A DNA stretch of 64,000 bases, taken from Rhodococcus antarcticus (lineage in GTDB: Bacteria > Actinomycetota > Actinomycetes > Mycobacteriales > Mycobacteriaceae). The DNA lies in the NCBI RefSeq assembly GCF_026153295.1, contig NZ_CP110615.1:372001-436000 (forward strand), in the 5' to 3' direction. Each line of letters opens with the position of its first letter. Position 1 is the stretch's first letter. Made by a program: the position numbers and the translations under genes. Positions 29,652 through 37,928 of the stretch are shown in pieces. The notes beneath the pieces were generated by a model that saw nothing but the letters and a program-made list of their open reading frames with translations, did not search any database and was not told the origin of the DNA.

Positions 29652-30266
29652 CTACCTGAGCCGGGGAGCTCGGGGGTGCCGGCGAGCTCTGCGCGTGCGG
29701 TGACGCAACAACGCGACTGCGATGACGCTCAACCCGAGGAGGACGACGACGCCCGTGACGGCGATGGTCGTGGTGGATGATGCCGCGCCCGTGTCGGGGG
29801 CTGCCGCTGCAGTGGACGGTGAGGAGGGCACCGCAGGTGCCGAGGGGGTGGGTGCAGCAGTCGGCGCAAGGGGCGGCAGGACATGCGTCGAGGTGCACGC
29901 GTTGTCCTCGTAGGGCGACGTTGAGTTCCGTGGGTCGAACTCGTACCGGACCCCGACCTCGTACGTCCGGTCGACCGAGGTCGCCGTGTCCCCGCCGGAA
30001 GGGTCCGGCACTGCGGGTGTGCCTATCACCGTGACGTGGCGACCGTCGTCGGTGCGCACCTCGGCGACGCGGCCGGCGCGGCTGGTCGCTACTACCGTCC
30101 CAGCGAAGGCGTTCGGCGACGTGAGAGCTCCGGGGCCGGCACACGAAGCCCACGCGGGTGCGCTACCCAGGGTCCACGCGGTGGCAAGAAGAACAGGAAG
30201 CAGCACGGCCCAGGTCAGGATGCAGAGAACCCGGTTGCACCGCCTGCCGCGCCCAGAGGTTTTCAC
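29652..30266 (-). CDS. Secreted, membrane-anchored protein of unknown function
   Basis: A 204-residue protein. The N-terminus is basic, followed by a hydrophobic signal segment (WAVLLPVLLATAWTLGSAPAWA) with likely cleavage after AWA, before SCAGPGALTSP. The exported part of about 125 residues has a small beta-type domain (FAGTVVATSRAGRVAEVRTDDGRHVTVIG), two cysteines, then a Pro/Ser/Ala-rich linker. A C-terminal transmembrane helix and an Arg-rich tail resemble sortase-like or simple anchors, but no LPxTG is present. The start GTG 30266 has AAGGGG about 9 bases upstream; GTG 30275 is too close to it. I do not recognise the family. Confidence 0.72.
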   Translation of the reverse strand: MKTSGRGRRCNRVLCILTWAVLLPVLLATAWTLGSAPAWASCAGPGALTSPNAFAGTVVATSRAGRVAEVRTDDGRHVTVIGTPAVPDPSGGDTATSVDRTYEVGVRYEFDPRNSTSPYEDNACTSTHVLPPLAPTAAPTPSAPAVPSSPSTAAAAPDTGAASSTTTIAVTGVVVLLGLSVIAVALLRHRTRRARRHPRAPRLR

Positions 30267-30546
30267 TGCACTCACCCCTTTGTCGCCTTGGTCGGTCCAC
30301 CAACACCGGCACCACTGACCGATCGGCATGCGCGGTCAGGGGCGAGCGGGAGCAATGGGCTTGCTTCCCGTCCAGCTCCGCGTGCGGTACCAAGCCGCAT
30401 CGGTGAGGGACTCGTTGGGGTGGACCTTGTCCACCCTCATGGTGCCCGCCAGAGAGCCGTCTGCGAAGAAGCAGACGCTCGGCGATGGAGAGGGCAGGGC
30501 CGTGCACCACGGCACCGGGTGGTGGTGGGGTGAGGACCGGGGCCTT

Positions 30547-30780
30547 GTCGGGGTTGATGTTCATCGGCCGCATCCCCACCACCGGCGGCGGGTGGCGAGT
30601 GCACGGGCGGGCCGTCGCCGAGACGGTCAAGTGCAGACAACCGGTGGGCTACGACGACGTCCGCTCCCTCGTCGACGACCCCCGCCTCGCCTGCTCCGAG
30701 GTCCTCGGCGAGGAGAAGGGCACCACCTGCGCCGGGTTCGTCATCCGGGCCGCGGCCTCCGTCGCCGCCCACGTCTTGAC
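30547..30780 (+). pseudogene. IS481-family transposase remnant
   Basis: Two overlapping frames carry pieces of the IS481/DDE integrase core. GVDVH (about 30550-30564) is in one frame. GRIPTTGGGWRVHGRA and VGYDDVRSLVDDPRLACSEVLGEEKGTTCAGF (to about 30780) are in the next, with a frameshift near 30562. The family's usual VDDHSRLAYSE appears here as VDDPRLACSE, so one residue is missing and others are changed. No terminal inverted repeats are visible. The 280 bases between the secreted protein and this relic hold nothing else I can name. The remnant abuts korB. Confidence 0.7.
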
Positions 30781-30849
30781 TCCGCCACCGCGCACTCGGC
30801 GGCAAGCCCCCGACCAGCCGACCGGCACCAAGCTGATGGCCGGGTACGC

Positions 30850-31938
30850 CTAGCTGCCGACGGTCCAGGTGTCCTTGCCGCGCAGCAGGTCCTGCAGGGC
30901 GTCCTGGTCCCCGGGGCGGGACTGCTTGGCCCGGGCCACCTGGTCGCGGGCCAGGTCGTCGTAGGTGGGCTTGGCGACGGAGCGGAACACCCCGGTGACG
31001 GTGTGGGTGAGCTCCTGGTCCGAGAGCCGGCTCAGCGCGTAGGCGTACTCGGGGTTGTCGGTGTGCGCGTCGTGCACCACCACGTCGGTGGCCTCGACGT
31101 CGGCGGTGGCGGCGACCTTCAGGCCGAACCCGTCCCGGACGACGCAGTGCTCGCCGGAGGGCCCGAACACGATGGGCTCGCCGTGGGTGAGCGGGATGAG
31201 GCGGTGCTCCGCCTCGTCGCCCTTGCGGAGCACGTCGAACGAGCCGTCGTTGAAGATGGGGCAGTCCTGGAAGATCTCCACGAAGGCGGTCCCGCGGTGG
31301 GCGGCGGCCGCGCGGAGAACCTCGGCGAGGCCCTTGCGGTCGGAGTCCATGGCACGGGCGACGAACGTGGCCTCCGCCCCGAGGGCGAGGCTGAGGGGGT
31401 TGAACGGGGTGTCCAGCGAGCCCATCGGGGTGGACTTGGTGACCTTCCCGACCTCGGAGGTGGGCGAGTACTGGCCCTTGGTGAGGCCGTAGATCCGGTT
31501 GTTGAACAGCAGGATCTTGAGGTTCACGTTCCGGCGCAGGCTGTGGATCAGGTGGTTGCCGCCGATGCTCAGCGCGTCGCCGTCCCCGGTGACCACCCAG
31601 ACGGACAGGTCCGGGCGGGAGACGCTCAGGCCGGTGGCGATGGCCGGGGCGCGCCCGTGGATGGAGTGCATGCCGTAGGTCTCGAGGTAGTAGGGGAAGC
31701 GGCTGGAGCAGCCGATCCCGGAGACGAAGACGATGTTCTCCCGCTGCAGGCCCAGCTCGGGCAGGAAGCCGCGGATGGTCGCGAGGATGGCGTAGTCACC
31801 GCACCCGGGGCACCAGCGCACCTCGGAGCCGGAGGTGAAGTCCTTGGCCTTCTGGGGGGTGTCGGTGGTGGGGACGCCGGCCAGGGCGGTCAGGCCGATG
31901 TCCCGGTGAGCGCTGTCGGTACCGATGGTGGCGGTCAT
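30850..31938 (-). CDS. korB: 2-oxoglutarate:ferredoxin oxidoreductase subunit beta
   Basis: A 362-residue beta subunit that binds thiamine diphosphate and a 4Fe-4S cluster. RWCPGCGDYAIL and GIGCSSRFPYYLETYGMHSIHGRA carry the cluster cysteines and active-site residues. GDGDALSIGGNHLIHSLRRN and LFNNRIYGLTKGQYSPTSE are the TPP-magnesium motif. Together with korA it oxidises 2-oxoglutarate to succinyl-CoA, reducing ferredoxin; in mycobacteria this CoA-dependent enzyme supplements the TCA cycle. Its ATG overlaps the korA stop by 4 bases. Confidence 0.95.
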   Translation of the reverse strand: MTATIGTDSAHRDIGLTALAGVPTTDTPQKAKDFTSGSEVRWCPGCGDYAILATIRGFLPELGLQRENIVFVSGIGCSSRFPYYLETYGMHSIHGRAPAIATGLSVSRPDLSVWVVTGDGDALSIGGNHLIHSLRRNVNLKILLFNNRIYGLTKGQYSPTSEVGKVTKSTPMGSLDTPFNPLSLALGAEATFVARAMDSDRKGLAEVLRAAAAHRGTAFVEIFQDCPIFNDGSFDVLRKGDEAEHRLIPLTHGEPIVFGPSGEHCVVRDGFGLKVAATADVEATDVVVHDAHTDNPEYAYALSRLSDQELTHTVTGVFRSVAKPTYDDLARDQVARAKQSRPGDQDALQDLLRGKDTWTVGS

Positions 31939-34010
31939 GCGGAGACCTCCGTGCTGGTCGGGATGGCGTGGCTGGGGATGACGGCGTTCCGGGCGTTCGT
32001 GGTCTTGGCGGCCTCGGAGGCGGCGAGGGTGCCGGCGGCGGCCTCCAGGAGGACCTCCTGCAGCTCCTCGGCGAGGAAGGCGAGGCCCGCGACCTTGGTC
32101 ACCGGCTGGATGTCGACGAGGAACTCCGCACGCAGCAGCATCGAGAGCTGGCCGAGGTTCATCTCCGGCACCACCACGCGGTCGTAGGCGCGCAGCACCT
32201 GTCCGAGGTTGGCCGGGAACGGGTTGAGGTGGCGCAGGTGGGCCTGGGCCACGTTCGTGCCCAGCGCGCGGACCCGACGGCACGCGGCCCCGATCGGCCC
32301 GTAGCTCGATCCCCAGCCCAGCACCAGGATCCGTGCGGTGCCCGACGGGTCGTCGACCGTCACGTCCGGCACCGTGATGCCGTCGATCTTGGCCTGGCGC
32401 AGCCGCACCATGAGCTCGTGGTTCGCAGGCTCGTAGGAGATCCCGCCGCCGCCGTTGGCCTTCTCCAGGCCGCCGATGCGGTGCTCGAGGCCGGCGGTGC
32501 CCGGGATTGCCCACGGCCGGGCCAGGGTCGCCGGGTCCCGGGTGTAGGGGGAGAACTCGGCCTTGCCGGCCGCGGAGCGCCCCGCCCCGGCCGCGTCGGG
32601 CGCGGGGGCATCGGCCCCGGCGAGGTCACCGGTGGAGGGGGCGCGGGCGAAGCCGGGGTCGATCAGCGGGAGGTCGTCCACGTCGGGCACCGACCACGGC
32701 TCGGAGCCGTTCGCGATGGCCCCGTCGCTCAGCAGCAGCACCGGGGTCCGGTAGGTGATGGCGATGCGGGCGGCCTCGAGCGCGGCGGCGAAGCAGTCCG
32801 ACGGCGACTGCGGCGCTATGACGGGGACGGGGGACTCGCCGTTGCGCCCGTAGAGGGCCTGCAGCAGGTCGGCCTGCTCGGTCTTGGTCGGCAGCCCGGT
32901 GGAGGGCCCGCCGCGCTGGACGTCGATGACGAGCAGCGGCAGCTCGGTCATCACGGCCAGCCCGATGGTCTCCGACTTCAGGGCCAGTCCCGGTCCGGAG
33001 GTGGTGGTCACCCCGAGTGCCCCGCCGAACGCGGCCCCCAGCGCGGAACCGACCCCGGCGATCTCGTCCTCGGCCTGGAACGTGGTCACGTCGAAGCTCT
33101 TGTGCTTGCTCAGCTCGTGCAGGATGTCGCTGGCCGGGGTGATCGGGTAGCTCCCCAGGAACACCGGCAGCCCGGAGCGCTTGCCCGCGGCGACGAGGCC
33201 GTAGGCCAGGGCGGTGTTGCCGGTGACCTGGCGGTAGGTGCCCTCGGGCAGGCGCGCGGCCGCCACGGTGTAGGTGGTGGCGAAGGCCTCCGTCGTCTCG
33301 CCGTAGTTCCAGCCCGCCTTGTACGCGAGCACGTTGGCCTCGGCCACGGCGGTGTTCTTGGCGAACTTCGTGCGCAGGAACTCCGCGGTGGCCTCGGTGT
33401 CGCGGTGGTACATCCAGGAGAGCAGGCCCAGGGCGAACATGTTCTTCGCGCGCTCGGCGTCCTTCTTGCTCAACCCGGTGGACTCCACCGCGCCGCGGGT
33501 CAGGGTGGCCATCGCCACCTTGTGGACGACGAAGTCGGCCAGCTCGTCGGGCTCGCCCTCGACGGGGCTCAGCGGGTCGCTGGCGTAGCCGACGGTCGCC
33601 AGGTTGCGCTTGCTGAACTCGTCGGTGTTCACGATCAGCGTCCCGCCGCGCGGCAGGTCCGCCAGGTTCGCCTTGAGCGCCGCGGGGTTCATCGCCACCA
33701 GCACGTCGGGCCGGTCGCCGGCGGTGAGGATGTCGTAGTCCGCGAAGTGGATCTGGAAGCTGGAGACACCGGCCAGCGTGCCGCGGGGAGCGCGGATCTC
33801 GGCCGGGAAGTTCGGCTGCGTCGCCAGGTCGTTGCCGAACGCCGCCGCCTCCGAGGTGAAGCGGTCGCCCGCGAGCTGCATGCCGTCACCGGAGTCACCC
33901 GCGAAGCGGATCACCACCCGGTTGATCTCGACGTTCTCGCGCGGGCCGCGCTCGCCGGGCAGGCCGGTGCCGGACCCAGGGTGGTCGTGCGGGCTGGTGT
34001 CGGTGCTCAT
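31935..34010 (-). CDS. korA: 2-oxoglutarate:ferredoxin oxidoreductase subunit alpha
   Basis: A 691-residue protein fusing the gamma domain (about 25-215; FAGDSGDGMQLAGDRF at its start) to the alpha domain. The alpha domain begins with GSYPITPASDILHELS, and the acidic FQAEDEIAGVGSALGAAFGG and TTTSGPGLALKSETIG follow. This fused form is the mycobacterial/actinobacterial type of 2-oxoacid:acceptor oxidoreductase. It is the first gene of a two-gene operon with korB. The 132-base upstream gap has a TAAAGT hexamer on the minus strand that may be a -10 box. Confidence 0.95.
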   Translation of the reverse strand: MSTDTSPHDHPGSGTGLPGERGPRENVEINRVVIRFAGDSGDGMQLAGDRFTSEAAAFGNDLATQPNFPAEIRAPRGTLAGVSSFQIHFADYDILTAGDRPDVLVAMNPAALKANLADLPRGGTLIVNTDEFSKRNLATVGYASDPLSPVEGEPDELADFVVHKVAMATLTRGAVESTGLSKKDAERAKNMFALGLLSWMYHRDTEATAEFLRTKFAKNTAVAEANVLAYKAGWNYGETTEAFATTYTVAAARLPEGTYRQVTGNTALAYGLVAAGKRSGLPVFLGSYPITPASDILHELSKHKSFDVTTFQAEDEIAGVGSALGAAFGGALGVTTTSGPGLALKSETIGLAVMTELPLLVIDVQRGGPSTGLPTKTEQADLLQALYGRNGESPVPVIAPQSPSDCFAAALEAARIAITYRTPVLLLSDGAIANGSEPWSVPDVDDLPLIDPGFARAPSTGDLAGADAPAPDAAGAGRSAAGKAEFSPYTRDPATLARPWAIPGTAGLEHRIGGLEKANGGGGISYEPANHELMVRLRQAKIDGITVPDVTVDDPSGTARILVLGWGSSYGPIGAACRRVRALGTNVAQAHLRHLNPFPANLGQVLRAYDRVVVPEMNLGQLSMLLRAEFLVDIQPVTKVAGLAFLAEELQEVLLEAAAGTLAASEAAKTTNARNAVIPSHAIPTSTEVSA

Positions 34011-34142
34011 CGGGTTCGAGACCCCTTCTCCGGGCGTGGCACGACCGGGAGGAACCGGTCGGTGAGTCCACTGACCGACTTTACGGCCCGGGGGCGAGCG
34101 GTGCGCCCGCGCCGGAGGGGACGTACCTCACGCGGGACGCCC

Positions 34143-34913
34143 TCAGCGCCGGGTGATCTGCTGCTGCAGGGCGGCGACCTTGGCCGCGAACTCCGGCGTC
34201 GTCGCGGAGTGGGCCTGCGGACCGAGCTCGGTGGCCAGCGCCGCGGCGTGGGTGTCGGTGTCCACCAATCCCGGCTGCGCGGTGGCCCGCATGCTCGCCT
34301 TGGTGGCCAGCACGAGCTCGCGGGGGGCCGCGGCGGGCACGGCGGCCAGCTCGACGGCCGCGGCCACCACGTCCTCGTGCCGGCTCAGCGCCAGGCCCTG
34401 GGCCACCGCGGCGTCCGCGTCGAGGATGGTGCCGAGCAGGACCATGGCCCGGGCCACCTGCGGGCCCACGGCACGCTGCAGCATCCACGTCATGCCACCG
34501 CCGGGGTGCAGGCCCAGCTGCAGGAACCGGGCGTCGAAGCGGGCGCGCGGACCGACGAGGCGGACGTCCGCGGCCAGCGACAGGTTGAGCCCTGCTCCCA
34601 CGGCCGCTCCGTTCACCGCCGCGATGGTCGGCAGGGTGCACCGGGCGACGGCGACGAAGCCGGCGTAGATGCGCTCGAGGCCGGCGGCGTCGGCCCGGGC
34701 CAGCTCGCCGAGGTCGCCCCCGGCGCAGAACGCGGAGCCCGCCCCGGTCAGCACCACGGCGTGCACGTCCGTGTCCGCCTCCGCCGAGGCGACGGCGTCG
34801 GCCAGCGCGGCGGAGAGCTCCAGGGTGAGCGCGTTGCGCCGGTCGGGGTCGGAGACGGTGAGCACCGCCACGTGGTCGGTCACGACGGTGTGCACGGCAG
34901 CGGGAGAGGTCAT
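34143..34913 (-). CDS. Enoyl-CoA hydratase/isomerase-family protein
   Basis: A 256-residue crotonase-fold protein. [14 protein letters not shown] (about 58-71) forms part of the oxyanion hole and CoA pocket. [22 protein letters not shown] (about 98-119) is the second conserved block, followed by [21 protein letters not shown], where the catalytic glutamate of the hydratases is not obvious (H-P-G-G-G). That suggests isomerase or another crotonase chemistry rather than plain hydration. Monocistronic, oriented like korA but not overlapping. Confidence 0.87.
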   Translation of the reverse strand: MTSPAAVHTVVTDHVAVLTVSDPDRRNALTLELSAALADAVASAEADTDVHAVVLTGAGSAFCAGGDLGELARADAAGLERIYAGFVAVARCTLPTIAAVNGAAVGAGLNLSLAADVRLVGPRARFDARFLQLGLHPGGGMTWMLQRAVGPQVARAMVLLGTILDADAAVAQGLALSRHEDVVAAAVELAAVPAAAPRELVLATKASMRATAQPGLVDTDTHAAALATELGPQAHSATTPEFAAKVAALQQQITRR

Positions 34914-34932
34914 GGCCCTGATCGTGCCAGCC

Positions 34933-35397
34933 TCAGGCGTCCGGCTGGGCCGCGGGCGGTCGGTCGATGAGGGTCGAGAGCACCACGGTGGAGGTCGTGC
35001 TCTCCACCACGTCCATCGCGCGCAGGGCCTCCAACCCGGTCTCGAGGTGCCCGATGCTCGCCGCGCGCAGGTGCACGATCGCGTCCGCCGCGCCGGAGAC
35101 GGTGTACGCCGCCACCACCTGGGGCAGCCGCTGCAGCTCGGTGCGGATCCGTGCAGGGGTGACGTTGCCGCGGCAGTGCACCTCGACGAAGGCCTCCGTG
35201 CCCCAGCCCAGGGCGGCCGGATCCACCACCGCGGTGAAGCCCCGGACGATCCCCGCGGCCACCAGCTTGTCCACCCGGCGCTTCACCGCCGGGGCCGAGA
35301 GCCGCACCACCGACCCGATCTGGGCGTAGCTGGAGCGGGCGTCGGCGACGAGGCACGACACGATCTGCTGGTCCAGGGCGTCCACACGCAACATCAT
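34933..35397 (-). CDS. Lrp/AsnC-family regulator
   Basis: A 154-residue regulator with an N-terminal HTH ([38 protein letters not shown], about 6-43) and a C-terminal RAM ligand-binding domain ([10 protein letters not shown] to VVLSTLIDR). Start ATG 35397; the second Met codon three bases on is also possible. It is divergent from ddaH, as in mycobacteria where an Lrp-type gene faces ddaH-rocD. It probably responds to arginine or related amino acids and controls ddaH (inference from context). Confidence 0.9.
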   Translation of the reverse strand: MMLRVDALDQQIVSCLVADARSSYAQIGSVVRLSAPAVKRRVDKLVAAGIVRGFTAVVDPAALGWGTEAFVEVHCRGNVTPARIRTELQRLPQVVAAYTVSGAADAIVHLRAASIGHLETGLEALRAMDVVESTTSTVVLSTLIDRPPAAQPDA

Positions 35398-35425
35398 GGG
35401 CCTGCGAAGGTCGCTCAGCGGCATC

Positions 35426-35453
35426 GACCGGCGGTCACCGGTCCGAATACCCT
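35426..35453 (+). promoter_or_regulatory. Palindrome and -10 box between lrp and ddaH
   Basis: GACCGG-CGGTCA-CCGGTC (35426-35443) is a perfect 6+6 inverted repeat in the 62-base divergent gap. TACCCT at 35448-35453 fits TANNNT and ends 6 bases before the ddaH ATG, so transcription probably starts at the ATG itself. The palindrome is a natural Lrp binding site candidate. Confidence 0.55.
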
Positions 35454-35459
35454 GCATCC

Positions 35460-36335
35460 ATGACGGTCCTGCCCCTGCCCGCCGCTGCGCTCGCCTCCCG
35501 GGTCGCCACCGCCCGGCACTTCCTGATGACCACGCCCACCCACTTCGACGTCACCTACGTCATCAACCCGTGGATGGACCCGGGCCAGCCGGTCGACGCG
35601 GTCCTGGCCGGGGCCCAGTGGTCGACCATCCGGGAGCTCTACCTCTCCCTCGGCCACCGGGTCGAGGTCGTCGACGGGGAGCCGGGCCTGCCGGACATGG
35701 TGTTCGCCGCCAACGCCGCCACGGTCGTGGAGGGCACCGCGTACGGCGCCCGCTTCCGCACCCCGCAGCGCGCCCCGGAGGCTGCCCACGTGGCGGGGTG
35801 GTTCGCCGAGCGGGGTGTCCGGGTGGTCGCCCCGACGGCCGTGAACGAGGCGGAGGGCGACTTCGCGTGGACCGGCGAGGTGCTGCTGGCCGGCACCGGG
35901 TTCCGCACCGACCCGGGTGCGCACGCCGAGGCGCAGGAGGTGCTCGGGGTACCGGTGGTCTCGCTGCACCTGGTGGACCCGCGCTACTACCACCTGGACA
36001 CCTGCCTGGTGGTGCTCGACGACGCGGCGGACCGGGCGGCCACCGTGGCCTACTACCCGGCGGCGTTCTCCCCGGGGAGCCAGAAGGTGCTCGCGCGGCT
36101 GTTCCCGGACGCCGTGCTCGCCGATGCCGCGGACGCCGCGTGCCTCGGTCTCAACGCCGTCAGCGACGGCCGCAACGTGGTGCTCGCGCAGGAGGCCACC
36201 CGGCTCGCCGACCTGGTGGCCGAGCGTGGTTTCGTCCCGCACCTGGTGGACGTCAGCGAGCTGCGCAAGGCCGGTGGCGGACCCAAGTGCGTGACCATGG
36301 AGCTGCGGGGCCTCCAGCTGGACGACCGCAGCTAG
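35460..36335 (+). CDS. ddaH: Dimethylarginine dimethylaminohydrolase
   Basis: A 291-residue amidinotransferase-superfamily enzyme. DDAH hydrolyses methylated arginine to citrulline and a methylamine. Visible catalytic features are EGDFAWTGE, the histidine in YYHLDTCLVVL, and the nucleophile cysteine in GGPKCVTMEL near the C-terminus. MTTPTHFDVTYVINPWM is a family start block. In mycobacteria ddaH is followed by rocD for ornithine breakdown; here rocD is absent and a NuoB-like gene follows after 9 bases. Confidence 0.9.
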   Translation: MTVLPLPAAALASRVATARHFLMTTPTHFDVTYVINPWMDPGQPVDAVLAGAQWSTIRELYLSLGHRVEVVDGEPGLPDMVFAANAATVVEGTAYGARFRTPQRAPEAAHVAGWFAERGVRVVAPTAVNEAEGDFAWTGEVLLAGTGFRTDPGAHAEAQEVLGVPVVSLHLVDPRYYHLDTCLVVLDDAADRAATVAYYPAAFSPGSQKVLARLFPDAVLADAADAACLGLNAVSDGRNVVLAQEATRLADLVAERGFVPHLVDVSELRKAGGGPKCVTMELRGLQLDDRS

Positions 36336-36344
36336 CCTGACCCG

Positions 36345-36767
36345 GTGCTGACGACCGTCGTGGTGGGGGAGCAGGTGCTCGCCGTCCACGTGCTGGACCT
36401 CGGGCTCGCGTGCTGCGGGGTCGAGGTGATGGCCGCCCTGCACGACGGCTCGCGCACGGGGGTCGACGCCGGTCCGGTCGACGTGGCGCCCACCGCCCAC
36501 GTGCTGCTCGTCTCCGGGACGGTCACCGACGTGCTCGCGGGCGCCGTCGCCCGGGCCCACGCCGCGCTGCCGGAGCCGCGCTACGTGGTCTCCATCGGGG
36601 CCTGCTGCGCCACCGGCGGGCCGTACTGGGACTCCTACTCGGTGACCAAGGGCGTCGACCAGCTGGTGCCCGTGCACGTCAGCGTGCCCGGCTGCCCGCC
36701 GCGGCCCGAGGCGGTGCTCGGCGGGCTCCGCGCCCTGGGCGAGATGCTCGCGGGGTCGCCCGCGTGA
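36345..36767 (+). CDS. NuoB-like iron-sulfur protein, orphan paralogue
   Basis: A 140-residue protein of the NuoB/hydrogenase-small-subunit family. All four cluster ligands of NuoB are retained: Cys23-Cys24 (LACCGVEVM), Cys87 ([17 protein letters not shown]) and Cys117 (PGCPPRPE). The extra Cys88 replaces a Ala/Ser position of true NuoB. It lacks the N-terminal 14 residues and the C-terminal 30 of the operonic NuoB. TAGCCT at 36333-36338 lies 6 bases before the GTG, so a separate leaderless transcript is possible; read-through from ddaH is equally likely. It is the first of three overlapping genes (B-like, C-like, I-like) without a NuoD, NuoH or antiporter partner nearby. Confidence 0.85.
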   Translation: MLTTVVVGEQVLAVHVLDLGLACCGVEVMAALHDGSRTGVDAGPVDVAPTAHVLLVSGTVTDVLAGAVARAHAALPEPRYVVSIGACCATGGPYWDSYSVTKGVDQLVPVHVSVPGCPPRPEAVLGGLRALGEMLAGSPA

Positions 36768-37342
36768 GCGTCGGCCAGGCGGACCTCGCGGCGGCGCTGG
36801 TGACCGCGCTGGGCGGCGGGGTGGTGCACGAGTCCTACGGCCAGCACTGCGTGCTGGTCGGGCCCGAGGACTGGGTCCGGGCCGCCACCACGGCCCGCGA
36901 CGAGCTGGGCTGTGCGCTGTTCGACCACCTGCTGGTCGGGGACGCCGGCGGGCCGACGGCCAGCGGGGAGAGCTGGGACGTCGTGCTCCACGTGGTGCGG
37001 CTGCCCGCGGCCGGCCTGCTCCTGCGGACCCGGCTGCCCGTCGGGATCGCGCTGCCCAGCCTCACGGGGGTGTGGGCGGGCGCGGCGTGGCCCGAGCGCG
37101 AGGCGGCCGAGATGGCGGGTCTCGAGGTCACCGGGCACCCGGACCTGCGCCCCCTGCTGCTGGCCACCGGAGCCGGCCTGCACCCGCTCCGCAAGGACAC
37201 CCTGCTCGTCTCCCGGGCCGTGCGACCGTGGCCGGGTCGCCTGGAGCCGGGTGAGGCCGCGGACGGCACGGAGGCCACCGGAGCGGGACGACGCCGCGCC
37301 ACCGCTCCCGGGCTCCCGCCGGCGGGGTGGGGCACACCGTGA
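36764..37342 (+). CDS. NuoC-like subunit, orphan paralogue
   Basis: A 192-residue protein. Its middle aligns with the 30-kDa complex I signature: [36 protein letters not shown], then [13 protein letters not shown]. In the operonic NuoC the same region reads [20 protein letters not shown] and ends HPQRKDYPL. Overall conservation is weak outside this block, and the C-terminal 40 residues are low-complexity. GTGA overlaps on both sides tie it to the NuoB-like and ferredoxin-like genes. Its partner NuoD-like large subunit is not in the window. Confidence 0.8.
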   Translation: MSVGQADLAAALVTALGGGVVHESYGQHCVLVGPEDWVRAATTARDELGCALFDHLLVGDAGGPTASGESWDVVLHVVRLPAAGLLLRTRLPVGIALPSLTGVWAGAAWPEREAAEMAGLEVTGHPDLRPLLLATGAGLHPLRKDTLLVSRAVRPWPGRLEPGEAADGTEATGAGRRRATAPGLPPAGWGTP

Positions 37343-37851
37343 GCACGGGGCCTCTCGACCCCGACCGGGCGCGGGGCACGGGGAGCGTCCCCGACCGGGC
37401 GCGGGGCACGGGGCCTCTCGACCCCGACCGGGCGCGGGGCACGGGGCCTCTCGACCCCGACCGGGCGCGGGGCACGGGGAGCGTCCCCGACCGGGCCAGG
37501 GGCACGATCGCGCTGCTGGAGGCGAGCTGCACGTCGTGCATGATCTGCGCCCGCGAGTGCCCGGACTGGTGCATCCACGTCGAGTCGACCACCGAGCAGC
37601 CCGAGCGCGACGACGCCGGCCGCTCGCGCACCCGGGCCCGCCCCGTGCTGCAGCGCTTCGCCATCGACTTCGGCGCGTGCCTGTTCTGCGGCATCTGCAT
37701 CGAGGTCTGCCCGTTCGACGCGCTGCACTGGTCCCCGGAGCACGACTTCCCCGGGGTGGACGCCGCCGGTGAGCGGGCCGTGGCCGAGCTGGTGGCCGAG
37801 CGGGACGTGCTCGGCGAGCTCGTGGCCCGGGTCCCGCCCCCGCTGGACTGA
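37339..37851 (+). CDS. NuoI-like double 4Fe-4S ferredoxin with N-terminal repeats
   Basis: A 170-residue protein. Residues 4-56 are five tandem units ([11 protein letters not shown] or [10 protein letters not shown], order A-B-A-A-B). A ferredoxin domain follows with [12 protein letters not shown] (Cys64 onward) and [12 protein letters not shown] (Cys114 onward), the NuoI/HycF arrangement. The GTG at 37339 overlaps the preceding stop; GTG 37327 is an in-frame alternative inside the C-like gene. It would pass electrons to the NuoB-like protein in a small peripheral arm (inference). The repeat region has no counterpart in NuoI. Confidence 0.82.
   Translation: MSTGPLDPDRARGTGSVPDRARGTGPLDPDRARGTGPLDPDRARGTGSVPDRARGTIALLEASCTSCMICARECPDWCIHVESTTEQPERDDAGRSRTRARPVLQRFAIDFGACLFCGICIEVCPFDALHWSPEHDFPGVDAAGERAVAELVAERDVLGELVARVPPPLD
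37348..37506 (+). repeat. In-frame 33/30-bp tandem repeat inside the NuoI-like gene
   Basis: Units A (33 bp, 37348-37380, 37411-37443, 37444-37476) and B (30 bp, 37381-37410, 37477-37506) share CCCGACCGGGCGCGGGGCACG and differ in the first bases. Copies of each type are identical except for GGGCCAGGGG in the last B unit. Both lengths are multiples of three, so the frame is kept. The near-identity points to recent expansion. Confidence 0.85.
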
Positions 37852-37928
37852 GCGCACGGGAACGACGCGCGCGTGCGGCTCGTTCACGGTCTCGGAACCG
37901 ACCGCCGACCCTGGAGGACCACGCCGCC

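Noticed and set aside
37348-37506. CRISPR or integrated repeat element in the NuoI-like gene
   Set aside because: Units are contiguous multiples of three within a coding frame, with no spacers; they are protein repeats.
36345-37851. Second full complex I operon
   Set aside because: Only B-, C- and I-like genes are present; D, H and all antiporter subunits are missing.
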